From NCBI GenBank assembly GCA_964463285.1, contig CAYXBB010000002.1, positions 1-64,000 of the forward strand: a DNA stretch of 64,000 nt, in the 5' to 3' direction. The stretch's first letter is position 1. Every line of letters begins with the position of its first letter. Below the pieces are notes generated by a model. It ran no database searches. It saw only the letters and a list, made by a program, of their open reading frames with translations, and was not told the origin of the DNA. Shown piece after piece: positions 36,516-44,904 of this stretch. Source of the DNA: JAAZLS01 sp964463285. GTDB lineage: Bacteria > Bacillota > Dethiobacteria > DTU022. The translations under genes were made by a program, and so were the position numbers.

Positions 36516-37525
36516 TATTGCCAGCCCCCCTTGGTTTTGCGTATCAAATAGGCAAAAAAAGGTGCTCCGATAAGGGCGGTTAGTATCCCAAGTGGAATTT
36601 CTATTGAAACCGAAGCACGGGCTAAAACATCAATAATAAGAAGGTAGGTAGCCCCTATAGAAATGCATGCCGGTATCAGCACTCTGTGATCCGGGCCAAC
36701 CAGCATCCGCCCAATATGAGGAATCACTAACCCAACCCACCCAATCATCCCACTGACTGAAACCGCTGAAGCGGTCATTATAGTAGCGCATAATATGATA
36801 AATGCCTTTAAAGATTCTGTTTTTATCCCCAAAGAACGAGCTTCTTCATCTCCCATTGCCAAAATATTTATCCGCCAACGCACCAACAAAAGACCAACCA
36901 TTCCACAAATAATCCCTGGTAAAGCAGTAATAACATTTTTAATTGAAGCAGAGTTAAGGCTACCCATAAGCCAGAAGGTAATTGCAGGAAGTTTTTCGTA
37001 TGGATCGGCCAAATATTTCGTTAACGATACCAGGGCAGAAAAAAAAGCCGAGGTAACAACTCCTGAAAGAACAAGCATAATTACGGGGGTGGTTTTATAT
37101 ATACGGCTTATAGAATAGGTTACGATCATTCCTATGATACCAAAACCCAATGCGAAGGCCTGGATCATCCCACGGTTGCCGGACAAAAGAATTGCCAGGG
37201 CTGCCCCGAAACTGGCCGCCGAAGACACCCCTAATATATCCGGGCTGACCAATGGATTTCGGAACATACCTTGAAATGCCGCACCGCTAACAGAAAGAGC
37301 CGCCCCAACCAGAGCAGCCAAAAGAGCGCGGGGTATCCTAATCTGAAATATAACCGTTTCTGTCATGGTTGGCCAATTAGGGGCAAATTTGATTGAGGGA
37401 AATATTTTAGTAATTATAATCTGAATCACCGTTTGCATAGAAATAGCATATCGGCCTAAAAAAAGGGTGAAAAGAAAAACAAAAATAGGTAAAATAATCA
37501 AAGCTACGATCTTTTTTTTAGACAT
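36515..37525 (-). CDS. ABC importer permease (FecCD/BtuC/MolB type)
   Basis: The 336-residue permease has about ten membrane helices. Family motifs seen are RIPRALLAALVGAALSVSGA, the coupling region FQGMFRNPLVSPDILGVSS, LVRWRINILAMGDEEARSLG and GMIGWVGLVIPHIGRMLVG. The ATG at 37525 follows GGAGG. The fold is shared by importers of Fe-siderophores, cobalamin, haem and, in MolB of Haemophilus, molybdate and tungstate. Only one permease gene is present, so it would act as a homodimer. The gene is AT-rich and lies 188 bases after the methyltransferase gene. Confidence 0.92.
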   Translation of the reverse strand: MSKKKIVALIILPIFVFLFTLFLGRYAISMQTVIQIIITKIFPSIKFAPNWPTMTETVIFQIRIPRALLAALVGAALSVSGAAFQGMFRNPLVSPDILGVSSAASFGAALAILLSGNRGMIQAFALGFGIIGMIVTYSISRIYKTTPVIMLVLSGVVTSAFFSALVSLTKYLADPYEKLPAITFWLMGSLNSASIKNVITALPGIICGMVGLLLVRWRINILAMGDEEARSLGIKTESLKAFIILCATIMTASAVSVSGMIGWVGLVIPHIGRMLVGPDHRVLIPACISIGATYLLIIDVLARASVSIEIPLGILTALIGAPFFAYLIRKTKGGWQ

Positions 37526-37626
37526 TAGATCCTCCAACAGATCATCCTCTGCTGCTTTACAGGGCTAGATTTTTATACCAATGCAGATTTCGCTAGTAGT
37601 TGCCGTATTGCGGCTATAAGCTTAAT

Positions 37627-37672
37627 ACAACACTGGGAGCAGTAAAACTATTATTACTACCCCCAGCACCTT
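37627..37672 (-). other. Intergenic stem-loop inside the importer operon
   Basis: In the gap between the methyltransferase and permease genes, the minus strand has CTGGGGGTAGTAA pairing with TTACTGCTCCCAG around a short loop. No T-run follows. It could stabilise or partly terminate the upstream message and so set the ratio of binding protein to permease. Confidence 0.45.
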
Positions 37673-37713
37673 AACCCCGTTCACATTAGACAACCGCCTG
37701 CAATGCTATTCGC

Positions 37714-38538
37714 TTAACCCTTTTTCCACCATAGGAAAGCCCAACGACAGTTCAATTCCATATTAAGAAAGCCATTGTTGCGAACAAAATATTTAAGCAG
37801 ATGGTTTTCTAAACGATTCTTTTGCCCATCGTTTTCCGGTCTGATCCTCCATACCCAGTCATCCATGGCAATATCTATGTTCTGATAATGTAACTTCTCA
37901 ACATAATTTACATATTCGACATTCGCAAAAATTCCTTCTTGGCAAAGCATATTATAAACATAGATATAATCAGGTGCAGAAAGGTACTTTTTCCCGATAT
38001 TTCCGTAGGTCAATCTAAAAAAATTCTCATATTCATCACCATTTGCCCACATAACGATATACACATATTTTGTTGCCGCGTTATTCATCAATTTAATCGC
38101 TTGTAACGGATCGCGTTCGGGAAAAGCACGAGAACAAATAACTACATCATGTGGGTTTACATCTTTTCCAACTATTACATCTTCCCAATTTTTTTTTAGG
38201 CATGTTATATTGTTTAAACCCTCTGATTTAGCGTTTTTTGCCACATATTGCAACATCTCCCCTGACAAATCCAGGGCAGTAACAGCCTTTACCCGCTTTG
38301 CCAAGGGAATGGCTAGAGTCCCGGGGCCGCAACCGATATCCAACACGGTGGAATCGGGTGTAATGTCGACTTTTTCAAGCACCTCATCGATATATTCTTT
38401 GTTTTTTATGTTTCGATCAAAGGCTTCAGCCCTTTTGTCCCACCATTGTTCACCATCCTTTGTCCAGGAGGATAGGAGCATTTGTTCTTCCCATATTTTC
38501 TTCCAATCTATTGAACTGAGGTTTTCTTGTATTGCCAT
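37714..38538 (-). CDS. Class I SAM-dependent methyltransferase
   Basis: The 274-residue protein has a SAM-binding Rossmann fold: motif I VLDIGCGPGTLAIPLA (about residues 65-80), the acidic end of strand 2 in VTALDLSGEML, and post-motif HDVVICSRAFPERDPL. The substrate is unknown. It begins three bases after the binding-protein gene and belongs to the importer operon. A methyltransferase in an importer operon is unusual; it could modify the imported ligand, a pterin or a small-molecule chelator, but nothing in the sequence decides this. The C-terminal RWAFLWWKKG is aromatic and basic. Confidence 0.85.
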   Translation of the reverse strand: MAIQENLSSIDWKKIWEEQMLLSSWTKDGEQWWDKRAEAFDRNIKNKEYIDEVLEKVDITPDSTVLDIGCGPGTLAIPLAKRVKAVTALDLSGEMLQYVAKNAKSEGLNNITCLKKNWEDVIVGKDVNPHDVVICSRAFPERDPLQAIKLMNNAATKYVYIVMWANGDEYENFFRLTYGNIGKKYLSAPDYIYVYNMLCQEGIFANVEYVNYVEKLHYQNIDIAMDDWVWRIRPENDGQKNRLENHLLKYFVRNNGFLNMELNCRWAFLWWKKG

Positions 38539-38541
38539 TTT

Positions 38542-39615
38542 TTATTCTCCCAATAGATCTTTAATTGTTGAATCAGACATATTTTGATTGTAGAATGTCG
38601 AATAAAAATCCCTGATTTCTTGTTCCATCGTAAAATCAACTTGATCCGGGTGCAATTTGTATATTGTCCACTGCATGCCCAGAATAGATTCGGGAACACC
38701 AACATACCAGCAGAATATATAGCCGGGCATTTGAAAAATTTGCTTGTTTTTGACAGCCTCTATATCAGCGAAGCGTGGGTCAGTAAGCAACTCATCTTTA
38801 GTGTCACTGGAACAATAGGTATTAATAAAAATAACATCCGGGTTCCAATTTAATAATTGTTCTGCGGTAATCTCGGGATATAATTCGCCGACTGTACTGC
38901 TGCTACCATCAATTTCTGCAGCAACATTTATTCCTCCACCAACCCCCAAAATAAAATCTTCAATTGATGCAGCAGTACATGTTTTTAATATGTCGTGGCT
39001 GGTCATATAAACACGGCATTTTTCATTTTCAGGAATTTGCGAAGCCATATCTTCAATGTTGTTCATCTTGTCTTTGTAGTAAGAAACAAGTTCCTGTGCA
39101 CGTGCATCTTTGCCCAACACTTTTCCCATAAGCTGCATAGATTCGTTGAGATCTTCGATAGTATTCACATCGACATATACTACAGGACAATACTCTTCAA
39201 TACCCGCAAATCTTTCCCGGTGTATTTTCCCGGCAAAAACAACATCCGGTTCCAGTTTCAACAATTCTTCTTTGTTATCACCTTCAATATCTCCAAAGCA
39301 CGGCAAATCTTTAATCCTTGGATCCATACTATGTAAAACTTCACTATTAACATTTAGCATATCTATTCCCACAAAATGCTCAGTTCCATCAATGGCAATA
39401 ACCATTGCAGTTGATGGTGGAAAAACGGTGACTACCCTTTCTACCTTGGCTGGAATTTCTACAGTTCTGCCGGCCATATCAACTACTGTTATGGTTTCGT
39501 CCCCATCTTCTAGTGCTCCACCGCCTCCCTGCTCATTGGAACACCCGGCTAAAACGCCTGCAAGCAAGGTGACAAGTAACAGAAAAACCATTGCCTTGTA
39601 AATGTTTTTCTTCAT
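38542..39615 (-). CDS. ABC importer substrate-binding lipoprotein (FecB/BtuF/MolA type)
   Basis: The 357-residue exported lipoprotein has a signal peptide with the lipobox LAGC (Cys about residue 25) and a Gly/Glu-rich linker. A two-lobed type III periplasmic-binding fold follows, with VDMAGRTVEIPAKVERVVTV at its start and LLNWNPDVIFINTYC later. The ligand is unknown; the family binds siderophores, cobalamin, haem or metal oxyanions. The ATG at 39615 lacks a clear ribosome site. It is the first gene of the operon and stands behind a structured leader with an intrinsic terminator (39746-39896). Confidence 0.9.
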   Translation of the reverse strand: MKKNIYKAMVFLLLVTLLAGVLAGCSNEQGGGGALEDGDETITVVDMAGRTVEIPAKVERVVTVFPPSTAMVIAIDGTEHFVGIDMLNVNSEVLHSMDPRIKDLPCFGDIEGDNKEELLKLEPDVVFAGKIHRERFAGIEEYCPVVYVDVNTIEDLNESMQLMGKVLGKDARAQELVSYYKDKMNNIEDMASQIPENEKCRVYMTSHDILKTCTAASIEDFILGVGGGINVAAEIDGSSSTVGELYPEITAEQLLNWNPDVIFINTYCSSDTKDELLTDPRFADIEAVKNKQIFQMPGYIFCWYVGVPESILGMQWTIYKLHPDQVDFTMEQEIRDFYSTFYNQNMSDSTIKDLLGE

Positions 39616-39745
39616 CTTAATTTTTGTTGTTAGTTAATTTGCTGTTCAAAAACCCGGTTTTTTCAATTTTATTGGTTATCCCCCCCCTATGGCAGTGGTT
39701 GTCCGGGCCAAGACAGCATCCACATCTTATTGCTTTATTTTAAAT

Positions 39746-39776
39746 AAAAAAAGGCAATTCCTGGAAGGGAAGTGCC
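39746..39776 (-). terminator. Intrinsic terminator in the importer-operon leader
   Basis: On the minus strand GGCACTTCC pairs with GGAATTGCC (one mismatch) around CTTCCA, followed by seven T. It lies 11 bases after the structured element at 39787-39896 and 130 bases before the first gene. That is the layout of a transcription-terminating riboswitch. Confidence 0.8.
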
Positions 39777-39786
39777 ATTTTTTGCA

Positions 39787-39896
39787 GCATTCTCCTTTCC
39801 AAGTTATGGGAGGCAATACCATTTCTAGTATTACCCTTTGGTTATACCTCGGTTACAAGCCATGCCTTCCGGTTTAGGCGCGTAACTCGGAGCGCT
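39787..39896 (-). promoter_or_regulatory. Structured leader RNA, candidate Moco/Tuco-type riboswitch
   Basis: On the minus strand the ends pair as CCGAGTTA/TAACTTGG, flanked by GCTCC and GGAGAATGC. Inside is a hairpin GCCTAAACC-GGAA-GGCATGGC whose internal loop resembles the 11-nucleotide tetraloop receptor (CCUAAG/UAUGG). A perfect ten-pair hairpin GGTAATACTA-GAAA-TGGTATTGCC provides the GAAA loop that could dock in it. TCCC follows, giving GCCTCCC, then GGAAAGGAG. The GCCTCCC and GGAAAG strings and the importer context recall the Moco RNA motif. The structure is seen; the class is inferred. Cobalamin-riboswitch boxes are absent. Confidence 0.5.
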
Positions 39897-39926
39897 TTTA
39901 ATATTCAGCTTTGTGTTTACGCTATC

Positions 39927-39955
39927 ATGGGTCAATATTTCTGTCAACACAGGGC
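39927..39955 (-). promoter_or_regulatory. Candidate sigma-A promoter of the importer operon
   Basis: On the minus strand TTGACA, 17 bases, TAGCGT lies about 30 bases upstream of the structured leader. The -35 is a perfect match; the -10 is poor. Its place directly before the leader supports it. Confidence 0.4.
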
Positions 39956-40095
39956 AAGGTTTTTTTCGCCATCAAAATTAAAATCTGTTGTAAAAAAATC
40001 TTTATCATTACCCGGGGATAATCAAACAACAAACAAGTGTTTTATTTTAACCCAGCCAAAAAACTAAAGGTCTACAGGCACTGGTTTGGGTTCGG

Positions 40096-41217
40096 CTAAA
40101 CCTGGATATTGCCGGCAGCCAGTTCCTCGGCAATCGTCCACAGGCTGCCCGATACCAGGGAATGCCCCCCTAACATTACCGGGATCGGGCAGGAGACAGC
40201 CTCCCGGGTAAAACTTCTTAACCAGGGATGATCAATCTCCTGGTACCTGCCCAAATCCGAAAGAAATCGTTCCCGATCCGAAAAGCTGTAACGGTAATGG
40301 GCCATCAGCACCCGAGTATCAATGAATGCCGCCCCGACTATCCGGGAAAGGTAGTCGAAGAAGTTAGGTATCCCCGCATGGTCAATAAGGCAGCCCATTA
40401 AAGAGACTACCTGCTTTGCCTTCACCCGGCCCAGGGCCTTCATACCTCGTTCCTCGGAAAACACCCGCAGCCGGATTTTTAAGCTGGAATTAAGACGTTC
40501 AATTGCCGGGGCTCCTACCCGACCAATAAGTGCTACCTCCTGGTAGTAGCCACTTAAAACCTGTTTGGCCCGCCGCAACCGGGAATAATCCCAGTCCAAG
40601 CCCGACAGGCAGGCCCTGGTTTGGGGACCGGCAAAGGGGCTATCCCCCAGCACCAGGCCGTCAGCAGGAGTATCCAGATCAAATAACAAGCCCGAAGTAA
40701 AGGGCATCAATGCAAGTTCCAGTCCTAGCTGATCACGAAGGGTAGTTGCCAGGGTATTATCCATAGCCGGTAAGTCTATTCCGGAAAAATCCCCGGTTAC
40801 CGTAAAAGCTACCAGGTCCGCAGACTGAACATTGTTGGCATAAAGCAGGCGAGTGCTGTTCAACAGGCGCCGGCAGATTGAAGACACCTCATCCTCCCTT
40901 ACCAGGGGGCAGCCGGCGCCGCTAAAATAAAACACTTTGGATAGGCGATGTTCCAGGATCAACCTTTTTAGTTCCGTTCCGAAATTAAATGAACCCGGAG
41001 AAAGGTGATTGAGAATTACCGTGGCTCCCTTCGCCCGGGCCAGTTCCGCCAGTTGGCGGTCATTGGTAGCCAGGTAAATCATACCGATCTCGGTTACCCG
41101 GTTGAGTTTATCCAGGTTGTCCAGCAGGGCGGCGGTACGTATCGAAGTAAGTTCCAACTCTACCGGGCTGGCCGGAGAGGTCCCTTCAAATATTACTGCG
41201 CTAACCTGTTCTAACAT
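40096..41217 (-). CDS. Conserved protein, possible nucleotidyltransferase-like fold
   Basis: I do not recognise this 373-residue protein with certainty. The first 210 residues resemble a MobA/CofC-like NTP-transferase fold: alternating hydrophobic strands (MIYLATNDRQLAELARAKGA; KVFYFSGAGCPLV) and FDLDTPADGLVLG, like the C-terminal DxDTPED motif of that fold. The usual N-terminal LAGGxSxRMG loop is missing, so it may be inactive or divergent. The C-terminal half is mostly helical with no motif known to me. The ATG at 41217 follows AAGGA. It lies 27 bases after hpf, likely in the same transcript. Confidence 0.6.
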   Translation of the reverse strand: MLEQVSAVIFEGTSPASPVELELTSIRTAALLDNLDKLNRVTEIGMIYLATNDRQLAELARAKGATVILNHLSPGSFNFGTELKRLILEHRLSKVFYFSGAGCPLVREDEVSSICRRLLNSTRLLYANNVQSADLVAFTVTGDFSGIDLPAMDNTLATTLRDQLGLELALMPFTSGLLFDLDTPADGLVLGDSPFAGPQTRACLSGLDWDYSRLRRAKQVLSGYYQEVALIGRVGAPAIERLNSSLKIRLRVFSEERGMKALGRVKAKQVVSLMGCLIDHAGIPNFFDYLSRIVGAAFIDTRVLMAHYRYSFSDRERFLSDLGRYQEIDHPWLRSFTREAVSCPIPVMLGGHSLVSGSLWTIAEELAAGNIQV

Positions 41218-41244
41218 ACACCGTTCCTTCCCGGTAATTTTAGC

Positions 41245-41781
41245 TTAACTCTCCGGATCAATTAAACCATAATTGCCATCCCGTCGCTGATAAAGCACAT
41301 TTACCCTGTTATTGGAAGCATTGGCAAACACAAAAAAAGTATGCCCCAGCAGGTTCATCTGCAAGATGGCCTCTTCCAGATCCATCGGTTTTAAGGGGAA
41401 TCGCTTGGTCTTTACAATCTTTTTTTCCTCATATTTTTCATCGTACAGAGAGGAGACCAGTTTCTCATTGGCCGCCCGCAGCCCCTTGTGGCGCATGGAT
41501 TTGGTTAAGCGAGTTTTATACTTGGCCACCTGCTTTTCCAGCTTTGCTACCACCATGTCGATAGAAGCATACATGTCGCCGGTGGATTCTTCCCCGCGTA
41601 GGATCAAGCCGTTAATATTCACCGTAACCTCCACGATATGGCTTTCCCGAACCACGCTCATAACCACTTGGGCGCCGGTTTCTCTCCCAAAAAATTTCGA
41701 AAGTTTCCCTAGTTTTTTAGTAGCATAATCAACCAACGCCGGAGTAACTTCGATGTTTTTTCCCCTAACCGTAATATCCAT
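41245..41781 (-). CDS. hpf: Ribosome hibernation promoting factor, long form
   Basis: The 178-residue protein is a long HPF. It has an N-terminal ribosome-binding domain (MDITVRGKNIEVTPALVDYA..., residues 1-95), a linker, and a C-terminal dimerisation domain (VKTKRFPLKPMDLEEAILQMNLLGHTFFVF). It pairs 70S ribosomes into inactive 100S dimers in stationary phase. The ATG at 41781 follows GGGAGG at six bases; upstream in-frame starts lack a site. The gene is normally near secA-prfB; here the AT-rich importer operon and another gene lie between them. Confidence 0.96.
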   Translation of the reverse strand: MDITVRGKNIEVTPALVDYATKKLGKLSKFFGRETGAQVVMSVVRESHIVEVTVNINGLILRGEESTGDMYASIDMVVAKLEKQVAKYKTRLTKSMRHKGLRAANEKLVSSLYDEKYEEKKIVKTKRFPLKPMDLEEAILQMNLLGHTFFVFANASNNRVNVLYQRRDGNYGLIDPES

Positions 41782-41951
41782 GAGCATCCTCCCTTTCCTT
41801 GCTCTTACCATTACTATTCCCCGACAGGTATAAAATTCCTACCTGAATGCTCATTAAATTGGGCGCCAGTTTACAAAGATAACAGTCTTAATGACCAGTA
41901 TTATAAAGCAAGAGCGGCGGTGGTAATCAGTTTGCTTTAAGAATCGCCTTG

Positions 41952-42671
41952 TCAGGTGAAAGCTTGAAAGGCCGCTACCGCCCCGTATACTTTCACCTCG
42001 GAATAACTCAACACCGCAGCCGCCTCTCTCATGGTAGCTCCGGTGGTATAGATATCATCTACCAGCAAAACAGAACTGCCGGGAGCAAGAGCCCTATTTA
42101 GCAAAAACGCTCCTGCGGCATTCTTGAAACGTTCCCGACGAGAAAAGCCGGTTTGCGAAGGAGTGTCTTTTACCTTCTTTAAAACCGGGATCAGCGGTAA
42201 CCCAAGCACCTTGGCCACCCGGCGGGCTAGCAGTTCCGACTGGTTATACCCCCTTTCCAAAGCCTTGCGGGGGTACAGGGGTATAAAGGCTACCGAGTTT
42301 AAAACCCAACCGGTTTTTTCCAGCAAAGCTGTTCCCAGCCAGTCTCCCAGGGGGCGAGACAACTGCCGCTGCCCTCGGTATTTCAACCGGTGCAACATTT
42401 TCCGGAATTCACCCTGGTAAAAGGATAAAACAAACAGGGATCTCAAGGGGCCGTCTCCGGAGCAACATTCTCCCGGGCCTTTGTAAAAACAACCACACCA
42501 GGGACAATAAAGCCCTGCTAAGGGAACATCGTTCCGGCATTTGAAGCAGCAAGGAGACCCTGAAGAATCCCAATCAGTCAACACTGCTTCACAGATCAAA
42601 CAGCGGGGAGGGTAAAGCAGCCGCAAAGCCGCCTCCGGCCAGCACCGGATATTTTTATGAGGCTTATTCAA
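41952..42671 (-). CDS. ComFC-like phosphoribosyltransferase-domain protein
   Basis: This 239-residue ComF-family protein (ComFC in Bacillus, GntX in E. coli) is linked to DNA uptake. It has N-terminal zinc-finger cysteine pairs (CLICE, CFKC, CPWCGC), then a phosphoribosyltransferase fold with ERGYNQSELLA and the PRPP loop VLLVDDIYTTGATM (about residues 200-213). The TTG start at 42671 overlaps the 3' end of recD2 by eight bases. It lacks the ComFA helicase partner nearby. Confidence 0.9.
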   Translation of the reverse strand: MNKPHKNIRCWPEAALRLLYPPRCLICEAVLTDWDSSGSPCCFKCRNDVPLAGLYCPWCGCFYKGPGECCSGDGPLRSLFVLSFYQGEFRKMLHRLKYRGQRQLSRPLGDWLGTALLEKTGWVLNSVAFIPLYPRKALERGYNQSELLARRVAKVLGLPLIPVLKKVKDTPSQTGFSRRERFKNAAGAFLLNRALAPGSSVLLVDDIYTTGATMREAAAVLSYSEVKVYGAVAAFQAFT

Positions 42672-44889
42672 GACCTGTTCCGGCCGGCTTCATTCCTTCC
42701 GAAAACTGCAACCGGCGGCTCAGGTTACTGTATCGCTGAAGCACCTGGTCGTTGTTTACTGCAATGGCCAGGGCCTTCCAGCTCCCCACCAGCACCACCA
42801 TCCGGCGGGCCCTGGTGATGCCTGTATATAGCAGGTTGCGCTGCAACAGGGGGTAATGCTGGGTTAGAACCGGCATTATAATTACCGGGTACTCGCTGCC
42901 CTGGCTTTTATGAACGGAGACGGCATAAGACAGGGCCAATTCGTCTATTTCCCGTATATCATAACCCACCTCTCGCGGTTTGCCCAGATCCGGATAGCTG
43001 ACGATTAATTCTCCTTCCTCCAGATCCAGGGAGGTAATCCGGCCGATATCTCCGTTAAAGATCTCCTTCCGGTAGTTGTTTTGAATTTGCATAACCTTGT
43101 CACCCAGGCGAAAATTAATCCCCTGCACACGGATTTCAGGTTTTTGGCGGTGAGCCGGATTTAAAGCCTGCTGAAGCAGGGCATTTAACTTTTCTACCCC
43201 GGCAGCGGTTCGCCGCATGGGAGTGATAACCTGGATATCGTTCAGGGGATCAAACCGACCATAATTGGGAATCTTCTCCCGGCAGAGCTGTACTACCAGT
43301 GAGGCTACATGTTCCGGATCCTCCGCCTTAATGATAAAAAAATCGGTAGAACGGGCTCTGGCTAAAGGCAACCGCCCCCGATTAACCCGGTGGGCATTGA
43401 GTACAATCATGCTTTGACCGGCCTGGCGGAAGATGTTTTTCAACCGCACTGCCGGAATTTTTTCGGAATCAATGATATCCCGGAGCACGCTTCCCGCTCC
43501 CACTGATGGAAGTTGATCCACATCCCCTACCAGAATAAGCCGGCAGCTTTCAGGAATAGCCTTTAATAAGGAGTGCATTAAATGCAGATCCACCATGGAG
43601 GCCTCATCAATAATCACTACCTGGGCATTGATAGGGCGCTGTTCATGCCGCTGGAAACGAAGACCCGTTCCCTCCTGGTAACCATATTCCAGCAACCGGT
43701 GGATAGTGGAAGCCTCTCCCCCGGTAGCCTCGGTAACCCGCTTGGCGGCCCTGCCGGTAGGAGCGGCCAGCAACACTTTTTGCCCCAACTGTTGAAACAA
43801 CTCAAGCAGGGCTTTTATGATAGTAGTTTTGCCGGTACCCGGCCCCCCGGTAACCACCAACATCCCGCAGTTCAAGGCCTGTTCCAGTACCTGGAACTGG
43901 TCCGGCGTGAGCCGGATCGGGCCCCGGGTAGCAGTCTTAAGAGCAGCCTTCACCTGCCCATTTTCCCAGCAGGTTTGGAGATTTTTAAGTAACTGTATCC
44001 GTTTAGCCACTCCGGTTTCAGCATAATAAAAGCCGGCCTTGTAGATCGCCTCCCCGGATTCCAAGGGAACATTGAATATCCGTTGCCTGTCAGCAAGTTC
44101 CGACAGCAGCCTGGTAATGAGGTCTGCCGACATTGCCGCCTTCTCTGCCGGGTCGGAGATCAGATCCTCCACCATCGAGATCAGCTTTTCCCGGGGAAGA
44201 TAGACATGGCCGCTGTCTGCTGCCCGGTCCAGGCTGTAGATAATCGCCGCCTCAATCCGCTGTGGGGATCCGGCCGGTAAACCCAACTGCCGGGCAATCT
44301 TATCGGCAGTTTTAAACCCGATGCCATAAATCTCTTCTGCCAGCCGGTAGGGATTTTCTTGCACTTTATCCACTGTCTTTGCCCCGTAATGCCTGTAAAG
44401 GCGGAGTATAACTCCGGGGTTTATGCCAAAGCCCTGTAAAAAAACCATGACCTGTTGAATTTCCCGGTGCCGGGCCAGCCCGGCAACAATAAGGTCGGCT
44501 TTCTTTGATCCAATTCCGGGCACCTCCAACAGGCGCTGCGGCTCCTGTTCAGCAATTGTTAGTGCTTCCATCCCGAGGTGATCTACTATGCTGTCTGCGG
44601 TCACCGGCCCAATTCCCTTAATCAGCCCTGAAGATAAATAACCTTTAAGCCCCGCCGGGGTAACCGGAAGAAGACGCTCCCACCGTTCCACCGCCAACTG
44701 GCGGCCGTAACGGCGATGAACTTGCCAGGAGCCAATCAGCCTGAGCTGCTCTTCTTTCTGAAGAGGAGGAAAGCTACCCACAAACGGGATCCCTTCGCCC
44801 CCCGGGCAGCGCAGACGACCCACCAGAAAACAGCTTTCTTCGTTATAGTAAACAATCCGTTCCAGGCTTCCGGTGAATTCCTCCAGCAT
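42664..44889 (-). CDS. recD2: ATP-dependent DNA helicase RecD2
   Basis: The 741-residue helicase is a RecBCD-independent RecD-like protein. It has an N-terminal OB-like region, tandem helix-hairpin-helix motifs (LIKGIGPVTADSIVDHLG; LLEVPGIGSKKADLI; IYGIGFKTADKIARQLG), and SF1B helicase motifs: Walker A VTGGPGTGKTTII (about residue 345), Walker B VVIIDEASMVD, and VSVHKSQGSEYPVI plus YTGITRARR near the C terminus. RecD2 works in replication-fork and mismatch-repair-related processing. The ATG at 44889 follows GGGAGG; a GTG six bases earlier overlaps that site. It lies 15 bases after metK. Confidence 0.95.
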   Translation of the reverse strand: MLEEFTGSLERIVYYNEESCFLVGRLRCPGGEGIPFVGSFPPLQKEEQLRLIGSWQVHRRYGRQLAVERWERLLPVTPAGLKGYLSSGLIKGIGPVTADSIVDHLGMEALTIAEQEPQRLLEVPGIGSKKADLIVAGLARHREIQQVMVFLQGFGINPGVILRLYRHYGAKTVDKVQENPYRLAEEIYGIGFKTADKIARQLGLPAGSPQRIEAAIIYSLDRAADSGHVYLPREKLISMVEDLISDPAEKAAMSADLITRLLSELADRQRIFNVPLESGEAIYKAGFYYAETGVAKRIQLLKNLQTCWENGQVKAALKTATRGPIRLTPDQFQVLEQALNCGMLVVTGGPGTGKTTIIKALLELFQQLGQKVLLAAPTGRAAKRVTEATGGEASTIHRLLEYGYQEGTGLRFQRHEQRPINAQVVIIDEASMVDLHLMHSLLKAIPESCRLILVGDVDQLPSVGAGSVLRDIIDSEKIPAVRLKNIFRQAGQSMIVLNAHRVNRGRLPLARARSTDFFIIKAEDPEHVASLVVQLCREKIPNYGRFDPLNDIQVITPMRRTAAGVEKLNALLQQALNPAHRQKPEIRVQGINFRLGDKVMQIQNNYRKEIFNGDIGRITSLDLEEGELIVSYPDLGKPREVGYDIREIDELALSYAVSVHKSQGSEYPVIIMPVLTQHYPLLQRNLLYTGITRARRMVVLVGSWKALAIAVNNDQVLQRYSNLSRRLQFSEGMKPAGTGLE

Positions 44890-44904
44890 GCTCACCTCCC
44901 CAAC

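Noticed and set aside
39787..39896. Cobalamin riboswitch for the importer operon
   Set aside because: The B12-box strings (AACTGT, GCCACTG in the right order) are absent; a CCACTGCC further downstream lies after the terminator.
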